Assembly (NCBI GenBank): GCA_016867395.1 | Contig: VGJS01000008.1 | Coordinates: 44,866-108,865 of the forward strand | Direction: 5' to 3' | Origin: Candidatus Handelsmanbacteria bacterium | GTDB lineage: Bacteria; Latescibacterota; UBA2968; UBA8231 | DNA: 64,000 nucleotides | Shown here: positions 42,654-50,764 of the stretch, piece after piece | Layout of the letters: every line of letters starts with the position of its first letter | Position numbering within the stretch: the stretch's first letter is position 1 | Position numbers and translations under genes: made by a program | The notes under the pieces: generated by a model | What the model was told of the DNA's origin: nothing | Database searches by the model: none | The model's input: the letters and a program-made list of their open reading frames with translations, nothing else

Positions 42654-43346
42654 GTGGCCGACCTGAGCCAGGTAGAGGGTGCGGGTGAACGTCCTAATCC
42701 TCAGGGAGAGTGGCACCGGCAAGGAGGTAATGGCCCGGGCCCTGCACGAGGCCAATCCCCGGCGCAGGCAGGGCATCCGGGCGCCTGTCTGCAGGCTCAG
42801 GGCGACGCCCTCTTCCTCGACGAGGCGGGGGAGTTGCCCCTGGCCCTGCAGCCCAAGCTGCTGCGGGTCCTGCAGGAGCGGGCAGTGCGCCGCCTGGGCG
42901 AGGCCCGCGAGGTGGAGGTGGACGTGCGGGTGGTGGAGGCCACCAGCTGGCCCCTGGGCGCGGGCGGGGGGATTTCCGCGCCAACCTCTACTACCGGCTG
43001 GCCGAGTTCGTCCTGCGCCTCCCCCCGCTGTGCCAGCGGCGCCAGGACCTGATCCCCCTGGCCCGCCAGATCCTGGAAGGGTGCTGCCTGCCGGCTGTCC
43101 CCGGCGGCGGCGGCCTGGCTGGAGGCCAGGGACTGGTCCCAGAACAATGTGCCCGAGCTACAGGTGGCCCTTAAGCGGGCTCTGCTATTGTGCAAGGGGG
43201 GGTGCGTCGAGCCGGAACACCTGAAGGCGGGAAGGCTGGAGCTGGCAACCCCGGCCGCAGGGCTGCCGCGGCGGCTGGAGATGAAGCGCTCCACCCTGTG
43301 GGACCGGCTGGCCAAGATGGGGATTCACCCCCGGGCAGGGAACTGA
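42654..43346 (+). pseudogene. Decayed sigma-54-dependent activator, remnant 2
   Basis: Pieces of an AAA+ activator in order but in changing frames: a Walker A remnant [20 protein letters not shown] (42697 on), then in another frame [20 protein letters not shown] with [20 protein letters not shown], then [20 protein letters not shown] and [15 protein letters not shown] in yet another frame. Last comes a C-terminal segment PELQVALKRALLLCKGGCVE to MKRSTLWDRLAKMGIHPRAG, a Fis-like helix-turn-helix. The GAFTGA loop between Walker A and B is deleted. It is divergent from remnant 1 and the two are clearly different proteins. Confidence 0.8.
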
Positions 43347-44132
43347 CTAAAGGGTGGCGGCCAGGGCCGGCTGGCGGCCCTCGCAGAGTTCCTCGGCCAG
43401 TTGGCGGTAGTTCTCGGTGCCGGTGGAAAAGGCTTCGTAGAGGAGGACCGGCTTGCCGAAACTGGGGGCCTCGGCCAGGCTGATGTTGCGGCGGATCAGG
43501 GTGCGGTGGACCTTGTTGCCAAAATAGGATTTGGCCTCGGCCACCACCCGGCGCGAAAGCTGGAGGCGGTCGTCGTACATAGTCATCAGCACCCCCTCGA
43601 CGCTCAGCTCCGGGTTGAGGTAGCGCTGCACCATGCGCACCGAGTTGAGCAGCTTGCTCAGGCCCTCCAGGGCGTAGTACTCGCACTGGACCGGGATCAG
43701 CACCAGGTGGGCGGCGGCCAGGGCGTTGAGGGTGAGCAGGCCCAGCGATGGGGGGCAGTCGATGAGCACGAACTCGTATTCCCCTGCCACCGGCTCCAGG
43801 GCCTCGGCCAGTTTCTTTTCTCGGCCCAACATGGCGGCCATATCCAGCTCGGCGCCGATGAGGTTGATGTGGGAGGGGATCAGGTCGAAGAGGGGGATTT
43901 CCAGGTGGCAGACGACCTGGGCCAGCCGGGTCTTGCCGATGAGGACCTCGTAAACCGAACCGCCCAGGCTGTCGGGGCCGGCGCCGCAGCCGCTGGTGGC
44001 GTTGGCCTGGGGGTCCATGTCGATAAGGAGGGTCTTGTGCCCTCTAGCCGCCAGGCAGGCAGAGAGATTGACGGCCGTCGTCGTTTTGCCAACCCCGCCC
44101 TTCTGGTTGGCAATGGCAATAATCTTGCCCAT
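43347..44132 (-). CDS. parA: ParA/Soj family chromosome-partitioning ATPase
   Basis: Deviant Walker ATPase that moves ParB-parS complexes. The 261-residue protein has the P-loop [20 protein letters not shown] at residues 8-27, the A' motif [14 protein letters not shown] near 37, and [20 protein letters not shown] near 120. ATG 44132 ([10 protein letters not shown]) is preferred over the longer track start because chromosomal ParA proteins begin there; a promoter lies about 140 bases upstream. Length is that of small chromosomal Soj proteins. No parB follows: the next DNA is a decayed activator, so ParB is elsewhere or missing. Confidence 0.92.
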   Translation of the reverse strand: MGKIIAIANQKGGVGKTTTAVNLSACLAARGHKTLLIDMDPQANATSGCGAGPDSLGGSVYEVLIGKTRLAQVVCHLEIPLFDLIPSHINLIGAELDMAAMLGREKKLAEALEPVAGEYEFVLIDCPPSLGLLTLNALAAAHLVLIPVQCEYYALEGLSKLLNSVRMVQRYLNPELSVEGVLMTMYDDRLQLSRRVVAEAKSYFGNKVHRTLIRRNISLAEAPSFGKPVLLYEAFSTGTENYRQLAEELCEGRQPALAATL

Positions 44133-44273
44133 GGGAGCGTGTTCCCGGGGAGCAAAGGGCCCCACGGACAGGGTCCGGACCAGCCCAGCTCGGTACGGCG
44201 CCAAGGGGCGACGCCGGAAATTATTCAGGATAGGATGCAGGAAAAATTTGAAGCTACCACCGCCTTGAACGGC

Positions 44274-44302
44274 AATATAGTAGCTGGCGATAGAGTCGTC
44301 AA
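44274..44302 (-). promoter_or_regulatory. Promoter for parA
   Basis: On the minus strand TTGACG, a 17-base spacer and TATATT, about 140 bases upstream of the parA start. Confidence 0.6.
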
Positions 44303-44409
44303 GTATTCGTCACAAAACTGGCCCGGGAGGCCTGGGGCAAGGGGCGGAAGGGGATTGAAATCAGCCTGTAACGGGATCTGCCGGTGGAGAACGGGCAGAA
44401 GGAGGGGGA

Positions 44410-44529
44410 TCAGACCCCGCCCAACGAGGCGAGGAGGGCGCCGAGAAAAAGGCCGGTCAAGACAAAAAACAGGGCGCCCACGCGGGCTAGCATCTGGCTG
44501 CGGGAGATGTTCATGCGTTCGGAGGACAT
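44410..44529 (-). CDS. Small single-pass membrane protein, 39 aa, unknown
   Basis: An ORF too short for the ORF track: MSSERMNISRSQMLARVGAL followed by a hydrophobic segment (FFVLTGLFLGALLASLGGV) and TGA. It has a good ribosome site, AGGAG, 6 bases before ATG 44529. It lies between the sigma factor (upstream, same direction) and parA. A cytoplasmic charged start and one membrane segment ending right at the C-terminus are typical of small regulatory membrane proteins. No family is recognised. Confidence 0.5.
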   Translation of the reverse strand: MSSERMNISRSQMLARVGALFFVLTGLFLGALLASLGGV

Positions 44530-44670
44530 GCTCGGCTCCTGGGTTGGCGATTACTGGGATTATCGGCAGGAAGTTCGCCCGGACCAGCAGTTTTTTCCCC
44601 TTGGAGGCGGCGCTGCCCGGCGCCGGGCCCTGCGGGGAGGAGCCAGGCAAGATACGTGCCGCGGCGCGGC

Positions 44671-45543
44671 TCAGTTGTCGGTGTAGCTGCGCAGGCGGGT
44701 GCAGTAGCGGGGGTGGCGGAGCTTGTTGAGGGCCAGTTCCTTGATCTGGCGCACTCGTTCCCGGGTGAGCTTGAAGCGCAGGCCGATCTGGTCCAGGGTC
44801 AGGGGGCAGTCCTGGCCCAGGCCGAAGTACAGGCGCAGCACCTCGGCCTCGCGGGCATTGAGGCTGGTCAGCACCACCTCGATGTTCTCCCGCAGGTTGT
44901 ACTCGATGACCTCCTGCTCGGGGTTGGGCTGGTCCTCGTCGGTGAGCTGGTCGAGCAGGCACTGGTCCTGGGCCTCGTCGAAGGGGGCGTCGAGCGAGCG
45001 GACCGGCTGGGCGTCGACGAGGGTGTCCTCGATCTCCCGGGGGCTCAGGCCCAGGGCCTGGGCGATGCGTTCGGGGGTGGGACGGGCCCCCTGCTGCTGG
45101 AGGGCGTCGCCGGTGCGGGCGATCTTGGCCAGCAGGCCGAGGCGGTTGACCGGCACCCGCACCGTGGACTGCTCGGTGAGGGTCTGGAGGATGGCCTGGC
45201 GTATCCACCACACGGCGTAGGAGATGAATTTGAAGCCACGGGTCTCGTCGAAACGCTCGGCCGCGGTGATCAGGCCCACGTTGCCGGCGCTGATCAGTTC
45301 GGCCAGGGAGAGGCCGCGGTTCTGATACTCCTTGGCCGTCCGGATCACGAAGCGTAGGTTGGCCTCGACCAGGAGGTTGCGGGCTTCGCCGTCGCCCTGG
45401 CGGATGCGGCGGGCCAGGGCGGCTTCGTCCTTGGAGGACAGGGGCCTGGAACCTGCGATGGCTTCGAGGTACGCGGCCAGAAGCGGGTCCCCCTCCGGGG
45501 GGCGATCCTTGGGGTCGAGGGGCTGTCTTTTCTTCTTTTTCAT
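44671..45543 (-). CDS. RNA polymerase sigma factor, sigma-70 family (RpoD/SigA-like)
   Basis: A 290-residue primary-type sigma factor without the long N-terminal region 1.1. Region 1.2 is DPLLAAYLEAIAGSRPLSSK near residue 19. Region 2 has NLRFVIRTAKEYQNRGLSLA and GFKFISYAVWWIRQAI (about 60-118), with the -10 contacts. Region 3 is ARPTPERIAQALGLS, and region 4 has LTLDQIGLRFKLTRERVRQI near residue 248, the -35-binding helix-turn-helix. The start is ATG 45543 with GCGAGG upstream. Short group 1/group 2 sigma factors of this size are the housekeeping sigma in several FCB bacteria; whether this is the main one cannot be told here. Confidence 0.9.
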   Translation of the reverse strand: MKKKKRQPLDPKDRPPEGDPLLAAYLEAIAGSRPLSSKDEAALARRIRQGDGEARNLLVEANLRFVIRTAKEYQNRGLSLAELISAGNVGLITAAERFDETRGFKFISYAVWWIRQAILQTLTEQSTVRVPVNRLGLLAKIARTGDALQQQGARPTPERIAQALGLSPREIEDTLVDAQPVRSLDAPFDEAQDQCLLDQLTDEDQPNPEQEVIEYNLRENIEVVLTSLNAREAEVLRLYFGLGQDCPLTLDQIGLRFKLTRERVRQIKELALNKLRHPRYCTRLRSYTDN

Positions 45544-45685
45544 AGAATTCGGACCTCGCAGGCGCTGGGGCGAGTGCGTACATAAAATGCTTGAGTTCTG
45601 CTAGGGTTCCCCGCCCAGCGGCTGTTGACAGGGTCAGGCGAAATCCGCTTTTTTGTTGCCCACCCGCACCCCAGAGGCATTGGCC

Positions 45686-46486
45686 TTGGACAAAGAAACC
45701 CGGAGCAGCTTTGCGGAATTGGTGGCTGTGATGGCCCAGCTACGCGGCGAGGGGGGCTGCCCCTGGGACCGCGAGCAGACCCACGCCTCGCTCAAGCCCT
45801 ATTTGGTCGAAGAAGTATACGAGGCCCTGGAGGCCATTGACGGGGGAGACGACGCCGAGCTGCGCCGCGAGCTGGGGGACGTGCTGCTGCAGGTGGTCTT
45901 CCACGCCCAGATCGCCAGCGAGGAGGGGCGCTTCTCCATCGAGGAGGTGTGCCGAGCCATCGTCGACAAGCTGATCCGCCGCCACCCCCACGTCTTTGGC
46001 CAGACCCAGGTGGACGGCGCCGAAGAGGTGCTAGCCAACTGGGAGCGCATCAAGCAGGCCGAGCGCGAGGAAGAGGACAAGCCCGATTCGGCCCTTGAAG
46101 GGGTGCCCCGCCAGCTGCCGGCCCTCCTGCGGGCCCAGCGCATCCAGCACAAGGCCGCCCGGGTAGGCTTCGACTGGCAGGATCTTGCAGGCCCCCTGGC
46201 CAAGGTGGAGGAGGAATTCGGCGAGCTGCGCCGGGCCTCCCAGCAGGGCGCCCGGCAGGAGCTGGAGGGGGAATTCGGGGATCTGCTCTTCGCCCTGGTC
46301 AACACCAGCCGCTTCCTCGAGATCGACGCTGAGGACGCCCTGCGCCGGGCCGTGGACAAGTTCGAGCGCCGCTTCCGCGCCGTGGAGGCCGCCTTCCGCG
46401 CCCAGGGAAAGCCGCTGCAGGAGAGCACCCTGGCAGAGATGGACCAGGTGTGGGAGCAGGTCAAGGCCCAGGAGGTTTCGCCGTGA
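45686..46486 (+). CDS. mazG: Nucleoside triphosphate pyrophosphohydrolase MazG
   Basis: Hydrolyses NTPs to NMPs and pyrophosphate, housecleaning damaged nucleotides or lowering ppGpp. Two MazG-type helical bundles are present: GEGGCPWDREQTHASLKPYL near residue 22 with the metal-binding EEVYEAL and ELGDVLLQVVFHAQIA motifs, and the second with EEEFGELRRA and EGEFGDLLFALVNTSRFL near 200. The track start is TTG 45653, inside the likely promoter zone (TTGACA at 45625). I prefer TTG 45686 with AGAGG 8 bases upstream, giving 266 residues. Its end overlaps the next gene by 4 bases. Confidence 0.9.
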   Translation: MDKETRSSFAELVAVMAQLRGEGGCPWDREQTHASLKPYLVEEVYEALEAIDGGDDAELRRELGDVLLQVVFHAQIASEEGRFSIEEVCRAIVDKLIRRHPHVFGQTQVDGAEEVLANWERIKQAEREEEDKPDSALEGVPRQLPALLRAQRIQHKAARVGFDWQDLAGPLAKVEEEFGELRRASQQGARQELEGEFGDLLFALVNTSRFLEIDAEDALRRAVDKFERRFRAVEAAFRAQGKPLQESTLAEMDQVWEQVKAQEVSP

Positions 46487-47607
46487 AGATCACCAGCATC
46501 GGCGCGGCACTGCTCTCCCCCTTCCCGTGGGTGCTGGTCAAGGTACGCACCGACGAGGGGCTGGTGGGCATCGGCGAGGCGTACCACGGGGCCGGGGTGC
46601 ATCAGATCACCGTGGACAGGCGCCTGACCCAGGCCCTCATCGGCCAGGACCCCCGCAACGTGGACAAACTCTTCCGCGACATGCAGCGCCGCATGTCGGC
46701 CTCGGGCTTCTACCAGGGGGCGGTGATGAGCGCCATCAGCGGCATCGAGATGGCCCTGTGGGATCTGACCGGCCAGGCCTGCGGGGTACCCATTTGGCAA
46801 CTCCTGGGCGGCAGATTCCGCGAGCGGATCCGGCTCTACAACGACTGCCACGCCGGCGAGGAGGACGACCCCTCCTCGTGGGTGGCCAAGGCCAAGGAGG
46901 TGGAGGCCCGGGGCTTCGATGCCCTCAAGTTCGACATCGACCCGCGCCCCTCCACCCGCGACCCGTACAACCGGGGCATCCGCAACCGCGACATCGCCTA
47001 TTTCATCGAAGTAGTGCGGGCAGTGCGCGAAGCTCTGGACCCGGACACGGACCTGGCCATCGATGCCCATTGGTACTACGCCCCGGCCGACATCCTCAAG
47101 GTGGCCTACGCCTTCGAGGGATTGAACCTGCTCTGGCTGGAGGACCCCATCCCGCCGGAGAACATCGACGCCATGGCCAAGGTCAAGGCCGCCACCCGCA
47201 CTCCCATCTGCACCGGCGAGAACTTCTACACCCGTTTCGGTTTCCGCCAACTGATCGAGTCGCAGGCGGCCGACATCATCTCCCCGGATTTGGCCAAGGC
47301 CGGCGGCCTGCTCGAAGGCCGGCGCATCGCCGACCTGGCCGATATGTACTATGTCCCTCTCTCGCCCCACAATATCTGCGGGCCGGTGGGCACCATCGCC
47401 GCCTGCCACGTCTGCGCCGCGGCGCCCAACTTCCAGGTCCTCGAATTCCACCATCTGGACAACGAGTTGTGGAACACCCTGACCGTGGAGCGGGATCTGA
47501 TCCAACATGGGCACATCGCGGTGCCCACTCGGCCGGGACTGGGTGTCTCTGTAGATGAGGAGGTGGCGCGCCGGGTGACCGCAGAGGATCTGGGGTTTTT
47601 TAACTAA
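46483..47607 (+). CDS. Enolase superfamily (mandelate racemase/sugar-acid dehydratase-like) protein
   Basis: A 374-residue Mg2+-dependent enzyme that abstracts a proton next to a carboxylate. Metal ligands are seen in IDAHWYYAP near residue 196, LEDPIPPENID near 222 and TGENFYTRFG near 248. A catalytic His sits in LSPHNICGP near 298, as in galactonate or gluconate dehydratases, and the late Glu is in VLEFHHLD. The Lys motif reads ALKFDIDPRP, KxD in place of KxK. The start is GTG 46483, overlapping the mazG stop, with GGAGG upstream. A sugar-acid dehydratase role is likely, but the substrate is unknown. Confidence 0.85.
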   Translation: MKITSIGAALLSPFPWVLVKVRTDEGLVGIGEAYHGAGVHQITVDRRLTQALIGQDPRNVDKLFRDMQRRMSASGFYQGAVMSAISGIEMALWDLTGQACGVPIWQLLGGRFRERIRLYNDCHAGEEDDPSSWVAKAKEVEARGFDALKFDIDPRPSTRDPYNRGIRNRDIAYFIEVVRAVREALDPDTDLAIDAHWYYAPADILKVAYAFEGLNLLWLEDPIPPENIDAMAKVKAATRTPICTGENFYTRFGFRQLIESQAADIISPDLAKAGGLLEGRRIADLADMYYVPLSPHNICGPVGTIAACHVCAAAPNFQVLEFHHLDNELWNTLTVERDLIQHGHIAVPTRPGLGVSVDEEVARRVTAEDLGFFN

Positions 47608-49183
47608 AGCTGTTCTCCCAGGGCCCCAAGTCCGCGTCCTGGCCGCGGTTGAAGTGCCGGCCCATCAGGTAGCTGATCTCCAACTCTACATCGCGCACCC
47701 GGATCTCGGGCAGGGCCTGGGGGTCGGTCTTGAGCAGGGTGATCTCCAGCAGATTCTCGCCCCGGCGGGGCCAGTGTCCCTGGTCGAGCCGGAACACGAA
47801 CCAGTACCCCGAGCCGGTGCGGTAACGGGGGGCCTTCATCCGGTAGGTCTCGTTGATCACGCGTATCCTTTCCAGGGGCAGGGCCTTGCTGTTGAGGCAA
47901 AAGCGCAGCCGATGGCGCTCGTTCAGCCCCATGACCCGCACCCGCAAGAGCACCCGATGCACCCGGCCCGCCTGCTGCCAGCGCCGCAAATCGTCGCTGA
48001 TCTGCAAGGGCAGCGCCACCGGCTGCTTCAGGTGCAGGGGCGCCGGCAGCACCATCTCCAGTCCGGGCTCGCGGATGGGATTGGGATAGCGCCCGGTCTC
48101 GGTGGGGATGAAGTAGGTCTTGTCCTTGGGCGCCATCACCTCGGGATGGGGCAGCTCGCGCAGTTTCTCGTAGAAGGGCGCTTGGTATGGCCAGTTGCCG
48201 AACCAGTGCGCCAGGTACAATCCATCCACCCCCTGGGCCCAGTAATTGCAGGCCCCGGCGCGGACCATCTCGATAGAAGCATCCGAGAGCCGGTCCGAAT
48301 CCACCAGGCTCTGGATGGCGGCCAGCACTCGGCAACCGCTGCCCCTGGCCGCCTTCACCAGGGGCCGAAAGTCGGCCATCTGGTCGAGCAGCTCCGGCCC
48401 GGAGAAGTTCTGGCCCACCAGCACGTCGGCGATGCCCCGCCGCAACCACTCCCGCACGTCCAGCCCCACCTCCATGCAGCCTTTGATACTGGCGGGGATG
48501 CGGATCACCAGCTCGCGTCCCTTGCCGCTCTGCTTGACCGCCTGGTACACCCGCTCGATCCAGTCGGTCATCAGCTGGCGGCCTTTTTTGCAATTGGACG
48601 GATGGAAGTAGTACGGCTGGTAGTTCATCTGCAACTCGAAACCCTCCACCGGATAGTTCCGGAGTACCTCCTCGATAAGGGCGAAGCGCTCCTGGCGCAC
48701 CTCCTCGTGGACAAAGTCAAGGCAGGTAGTCCCGGGAAAGCCGGGCGGCAGTTCCCCTTGCGCGCCGATCTCCAGGTGCTGGCTGCCGAAGCGAAATTCG
48801 GAGCAACGCACATCCTGCTCGCGCGGCCCCCGGCCCTGCTGCACCAGCAGTGTGGGGTAGATCAGCAGCCCCTTGGCCCTGGCCCGCTCGCAGACCACCC
48901 GCAAGGGATCCAGGCCCCCGCGGATCATCTGGCTGGCATTGCGGTGGGCCCGCTGGAAGACCAGGTGCGGCCAGCGCTCGACGTTGTCGCCCCACAATTC
49001 GCCCACTCTGGTGTCGTGCAGCACGGTGCGGCCGTCTCCGAGGCAGAACATCAGCGCCTCGACGGGGGTGCCCACCAGCTCGTCCACCGCGGCTTCCATC
49101 TCCGCCTGCTGCATGGGCGGCTCGTACATATAGATGAGGGGGTGCCGGCTGTCGTGGAAGAACATGATACGCGGTTTAGCCAT
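47600..49183 (-). CDS. Unknown TIM-barrel glycoside-hydrolase-like protein
   Basis: A 527-residue protein without signal peptide from ATG 49183 (MAKPRIMFFHDSRHPLIYMY), with an AGAGAAAAG ribosome site. The first 370 residues alternate strands and helices as in a TIM barrel and carry carbohydrate-enzyme-like acidic strand ends: VEGFELQMNYQPYYFHPSNC near 180 and GVDGLYLAHWFGNW near 325. The last 150 residues form a beta-rich domain (NLLEITLLKTDPQALPEIRV). It resembles conserved proteins annotated as family 10-like glycosyl hydrolases in candidate phyla, but I cannot name a catalytic pair. Its end overlaps the enolase-superfamily gene by 8 bases, convergent. Confidence 0.6.
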   Translation of the reverse strand: MAKPRIMFFHDSRHPLIYMYEPPMQQAEMEAAVDELVGTPVEALMFCLGDGRTVLHDTRVGELWGDNVERWPHLVFQRAHRNASQMIRGGLDPLRVVCERARAKGLLIYPTLLVQQGRGPREQDVRCSEFRFGSQHLEIGAQGELPPGFPGTTCLDFVHEEVRQERFALIEEVLRNYPVEGFELQMNYQPYYFHPSNCKKGRQLMTDWIERVYQAVKQSGKGRELVIRIPASIKGCMEVGLDVREWLRRGIADVLVGQNFSGPELLDQMADFRPLVKAARGSGCRVLAAIQSLVDSDRLSDASIEMVRAGACNYWAQGVDGLYLAHWFGNWPYQAPFYEKLRELPHPEVMAPKDKTYFIPTETGRYPNPIREPGLEMVLPAPLHLKQPVALPLQISDDLRRWQQAGRVHRVLLRVRVMGLNERHRLRFCLNSKALPLERIRVINETYRMKAPRYRTGSGYWFVFRLDQGHWPRRGENLLEITLLKTDPQALPEIRVRDVELEISYLMGRHFNRGQDADLGPWENSFS

Positions 49184-49318
49184 GATCTTTTCTCTTGCTC
49201 GCAGGTCAGTGGGGGAAGGCGGCGCACCCAATTTACAATAAAGGCAGAGAGGTGAAAAACCAGCGGGGACTAAGCGGCAATAGCGGCGGCGGGCCGGCCA
49301 GGGAAAGGTGCCGCCGGC

Positions 49319-49347
49319 TTGACACTGGCCGGCAGCGTGGCTTTATT
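49319..49347 (+). promoter_or_regulatory. Promoter for the fatty acid desaturase
   Basis: TTGACA, a 17-base spacer and TTTATT, about 32 bases upstream of ATG 49379. Confidence 0.65.
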
Positions 49348-49378
49348 GGGCCCACCCTCAAACCGACGGATCGCAACG

Positions 49379-50494
49379 ATGACTGACAACCCCCTGCCCG
49401 ATATGGCACTCGCGGAAACCCCCGCTGACCAGGACCTGTGGGCCACTGGCCGCAACACCGGACCCAGGTACAACGAGCCGCCCAAGAAGAGCCGGGTTAA
49501 ATGGTACCGCTGTTACGTGTCCCGCGAGGAACTGGCCCGGCTCAACAAGCGCAGCGATATCCTCGGCTTCGCCCAGACCCTGGGGCACCTGGGGGTGCTG
49601 GCCCTGTCCGCCGGGGCCGCCATCTACTCCTCGCTGCACTGGCCCTGGTACGCAACCGCCTTGCTGGTCTTCGTCAACGGGCATTTCTGGCATTTCCTGA
49701 TCAACGGCTTCCACGAACTGATCCATGACACGGTGTTTCGCACCACCTGGCTCAACGGGTTCTTCCTGCGCATCTTCTCCTTCCTCGGCTGGCACAATCA
49801 CCACCACTTCTGGGCCAGCCACACCGAGCACCACAAGTACACCCTGCACCCACCCGACGACTTAGAGGTAGTGCTGCCGGCCAAGGTGGACACGGGCAGT
49901 GTGTGGAAGTGGGGCATCGTCAACTACAATTACCCTTACCATCTATTCAAGGGGAAGCTCAAGAACTTCACAGGGTACCTCAACACCGCGGACAAGTGGA
50001 CCGGGATGCTCTTCCCCACCAGCGATCCGGAGCGCCGCCGCGCCTACACCCGCTGGGAGCGCCTCATGCTGGCCGGGCACCTGCTCATCGCCGGGGTCTC
50101 GCTGGCCTTTGGCCTGTGGGTGGTGCCTCTGGTAATCACCGTCCCGATGATGTTCGGGGCCTGGCTGCAGTTCTTCTGCAACTCCGTCCAGCACATCGGC
50201 CTACAGGACAAGGTGCCGGACTTCCGCCTCTGCTGCCGCACCGTCTACCTCAATCCTTTCGTGCAGTTCCTCTACTGGCACATGAACTACCACACCGAGC
50301 ACCATATGTACGCCGGCGTTCCCTGCTACAAGCTCCACCGCCTGCACCAACTCATCAAGGCCGAGATGCCGCCCTGCCCCGACGGGTTGCGCCAGACCTG
50401 GAAACACATCAACGAGATCCAGCGCCGGCAGGAGCGCGAGCCGGGCTACCAGTACGCCCCGGAACTGCCCCCCCCGGTCCGACGCCGCCACTAG
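49379..50494 (+). CDS. Membrane fatty acid desaturase-like protein
   Basis: A 371-residue di-iron membrane enzyme of PF00487 that would introduce a double bond or hydroxyl into lipids. All three His boxes are seen: HELIHD near residue 118, HNHHHFWASHTEHHKYT near 140, and HMNYHTEHHMY near 302. Two hydrophobic pairs flank them. ATG 49379 (MTDNPLPDMA) is used; the track start overlaps the promoter. It is a single-gene unit. Oxygen dependence of the family argues that the organism meets O2. It could also be a carotenoid or sphingolipid-type hydroxylase. Confidence 0.88.
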   Translation: MTDNPLPDMALAETPADQDLWATGRNTGPRYNEPPKKSRVKWYRCYVSREELARLNKRSDILGFAQTLGHLGVLALSAGAAIYSSLHWPWYATALLVFVNGHFWHFLINGFHELIHDTVFRTTWLNGFFLRIFSFLGWHNHHHFWASHTEHHKYTLHPPDDLEVVLPAKVDTGSVWKWGIVNYNYPYHLFKGKLKNFTGYLNTADKWTGMLFPTSDPERRRAYTRWERLMLAGHLLIAGVSLAFGLWVVPLVITVPMMFGAWLQFFCNSVQHIGLQDKVPDFRLCCRTVYLNPFVQFLYWHMNYHTEHHMYAGVPCYKLHRLHQLIKAEMPPCPDGLRQTWKHINEIQRRQEREPGYQYAPELPPPVRRRH

Positions 50495-50659
50495 GCTCTA
50501 AGCTGCACCCGCTTTCTCTTTCACCCGGACCCCGACTCCGGACCCTCCGAGTAGACCATCATCACCCGGATGTGCGCCAAGCCCCGGCGCCAATCCGGGG
50601 CGGGTACTGGCCCCCCGATTCCCGCTAGCCCGACGATTGCCTGCGCGGATAATCCCCTT

Positions 50660-50740
50660 GAAGCTCCTTTTTTTTCGTGGTAGCCATTTTTAATTATAAT
50701 TATTATTGGAAATTTTATATTTTAATTAAAGTTGCCACAA
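50660..50740. other. AT-rich islet in a GC-rich genome
   Basis: A poly-T stretch and AATTATAATTATTATTGG and TTTTATATTTTAATTAAAG runs make this the most AT-rich patch in the window. It lies just upstream of the decayed kinase region. It may be an old promoter/UP element or the edge of transferred DNA. The rest of 50495-50764 holds no ORF. Confidence 0.5.
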
Positions 50741-50764
50741 ATCGAGAAGTGCGGGTCATGGACG

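Noticed and set aside
45625-45660. Promoter for mazG from TTGACA at 45625
   Set aside because: No acceptable -10 box occurs 16-18 bases downstream, only a T-run, so it is not listed as a feature.
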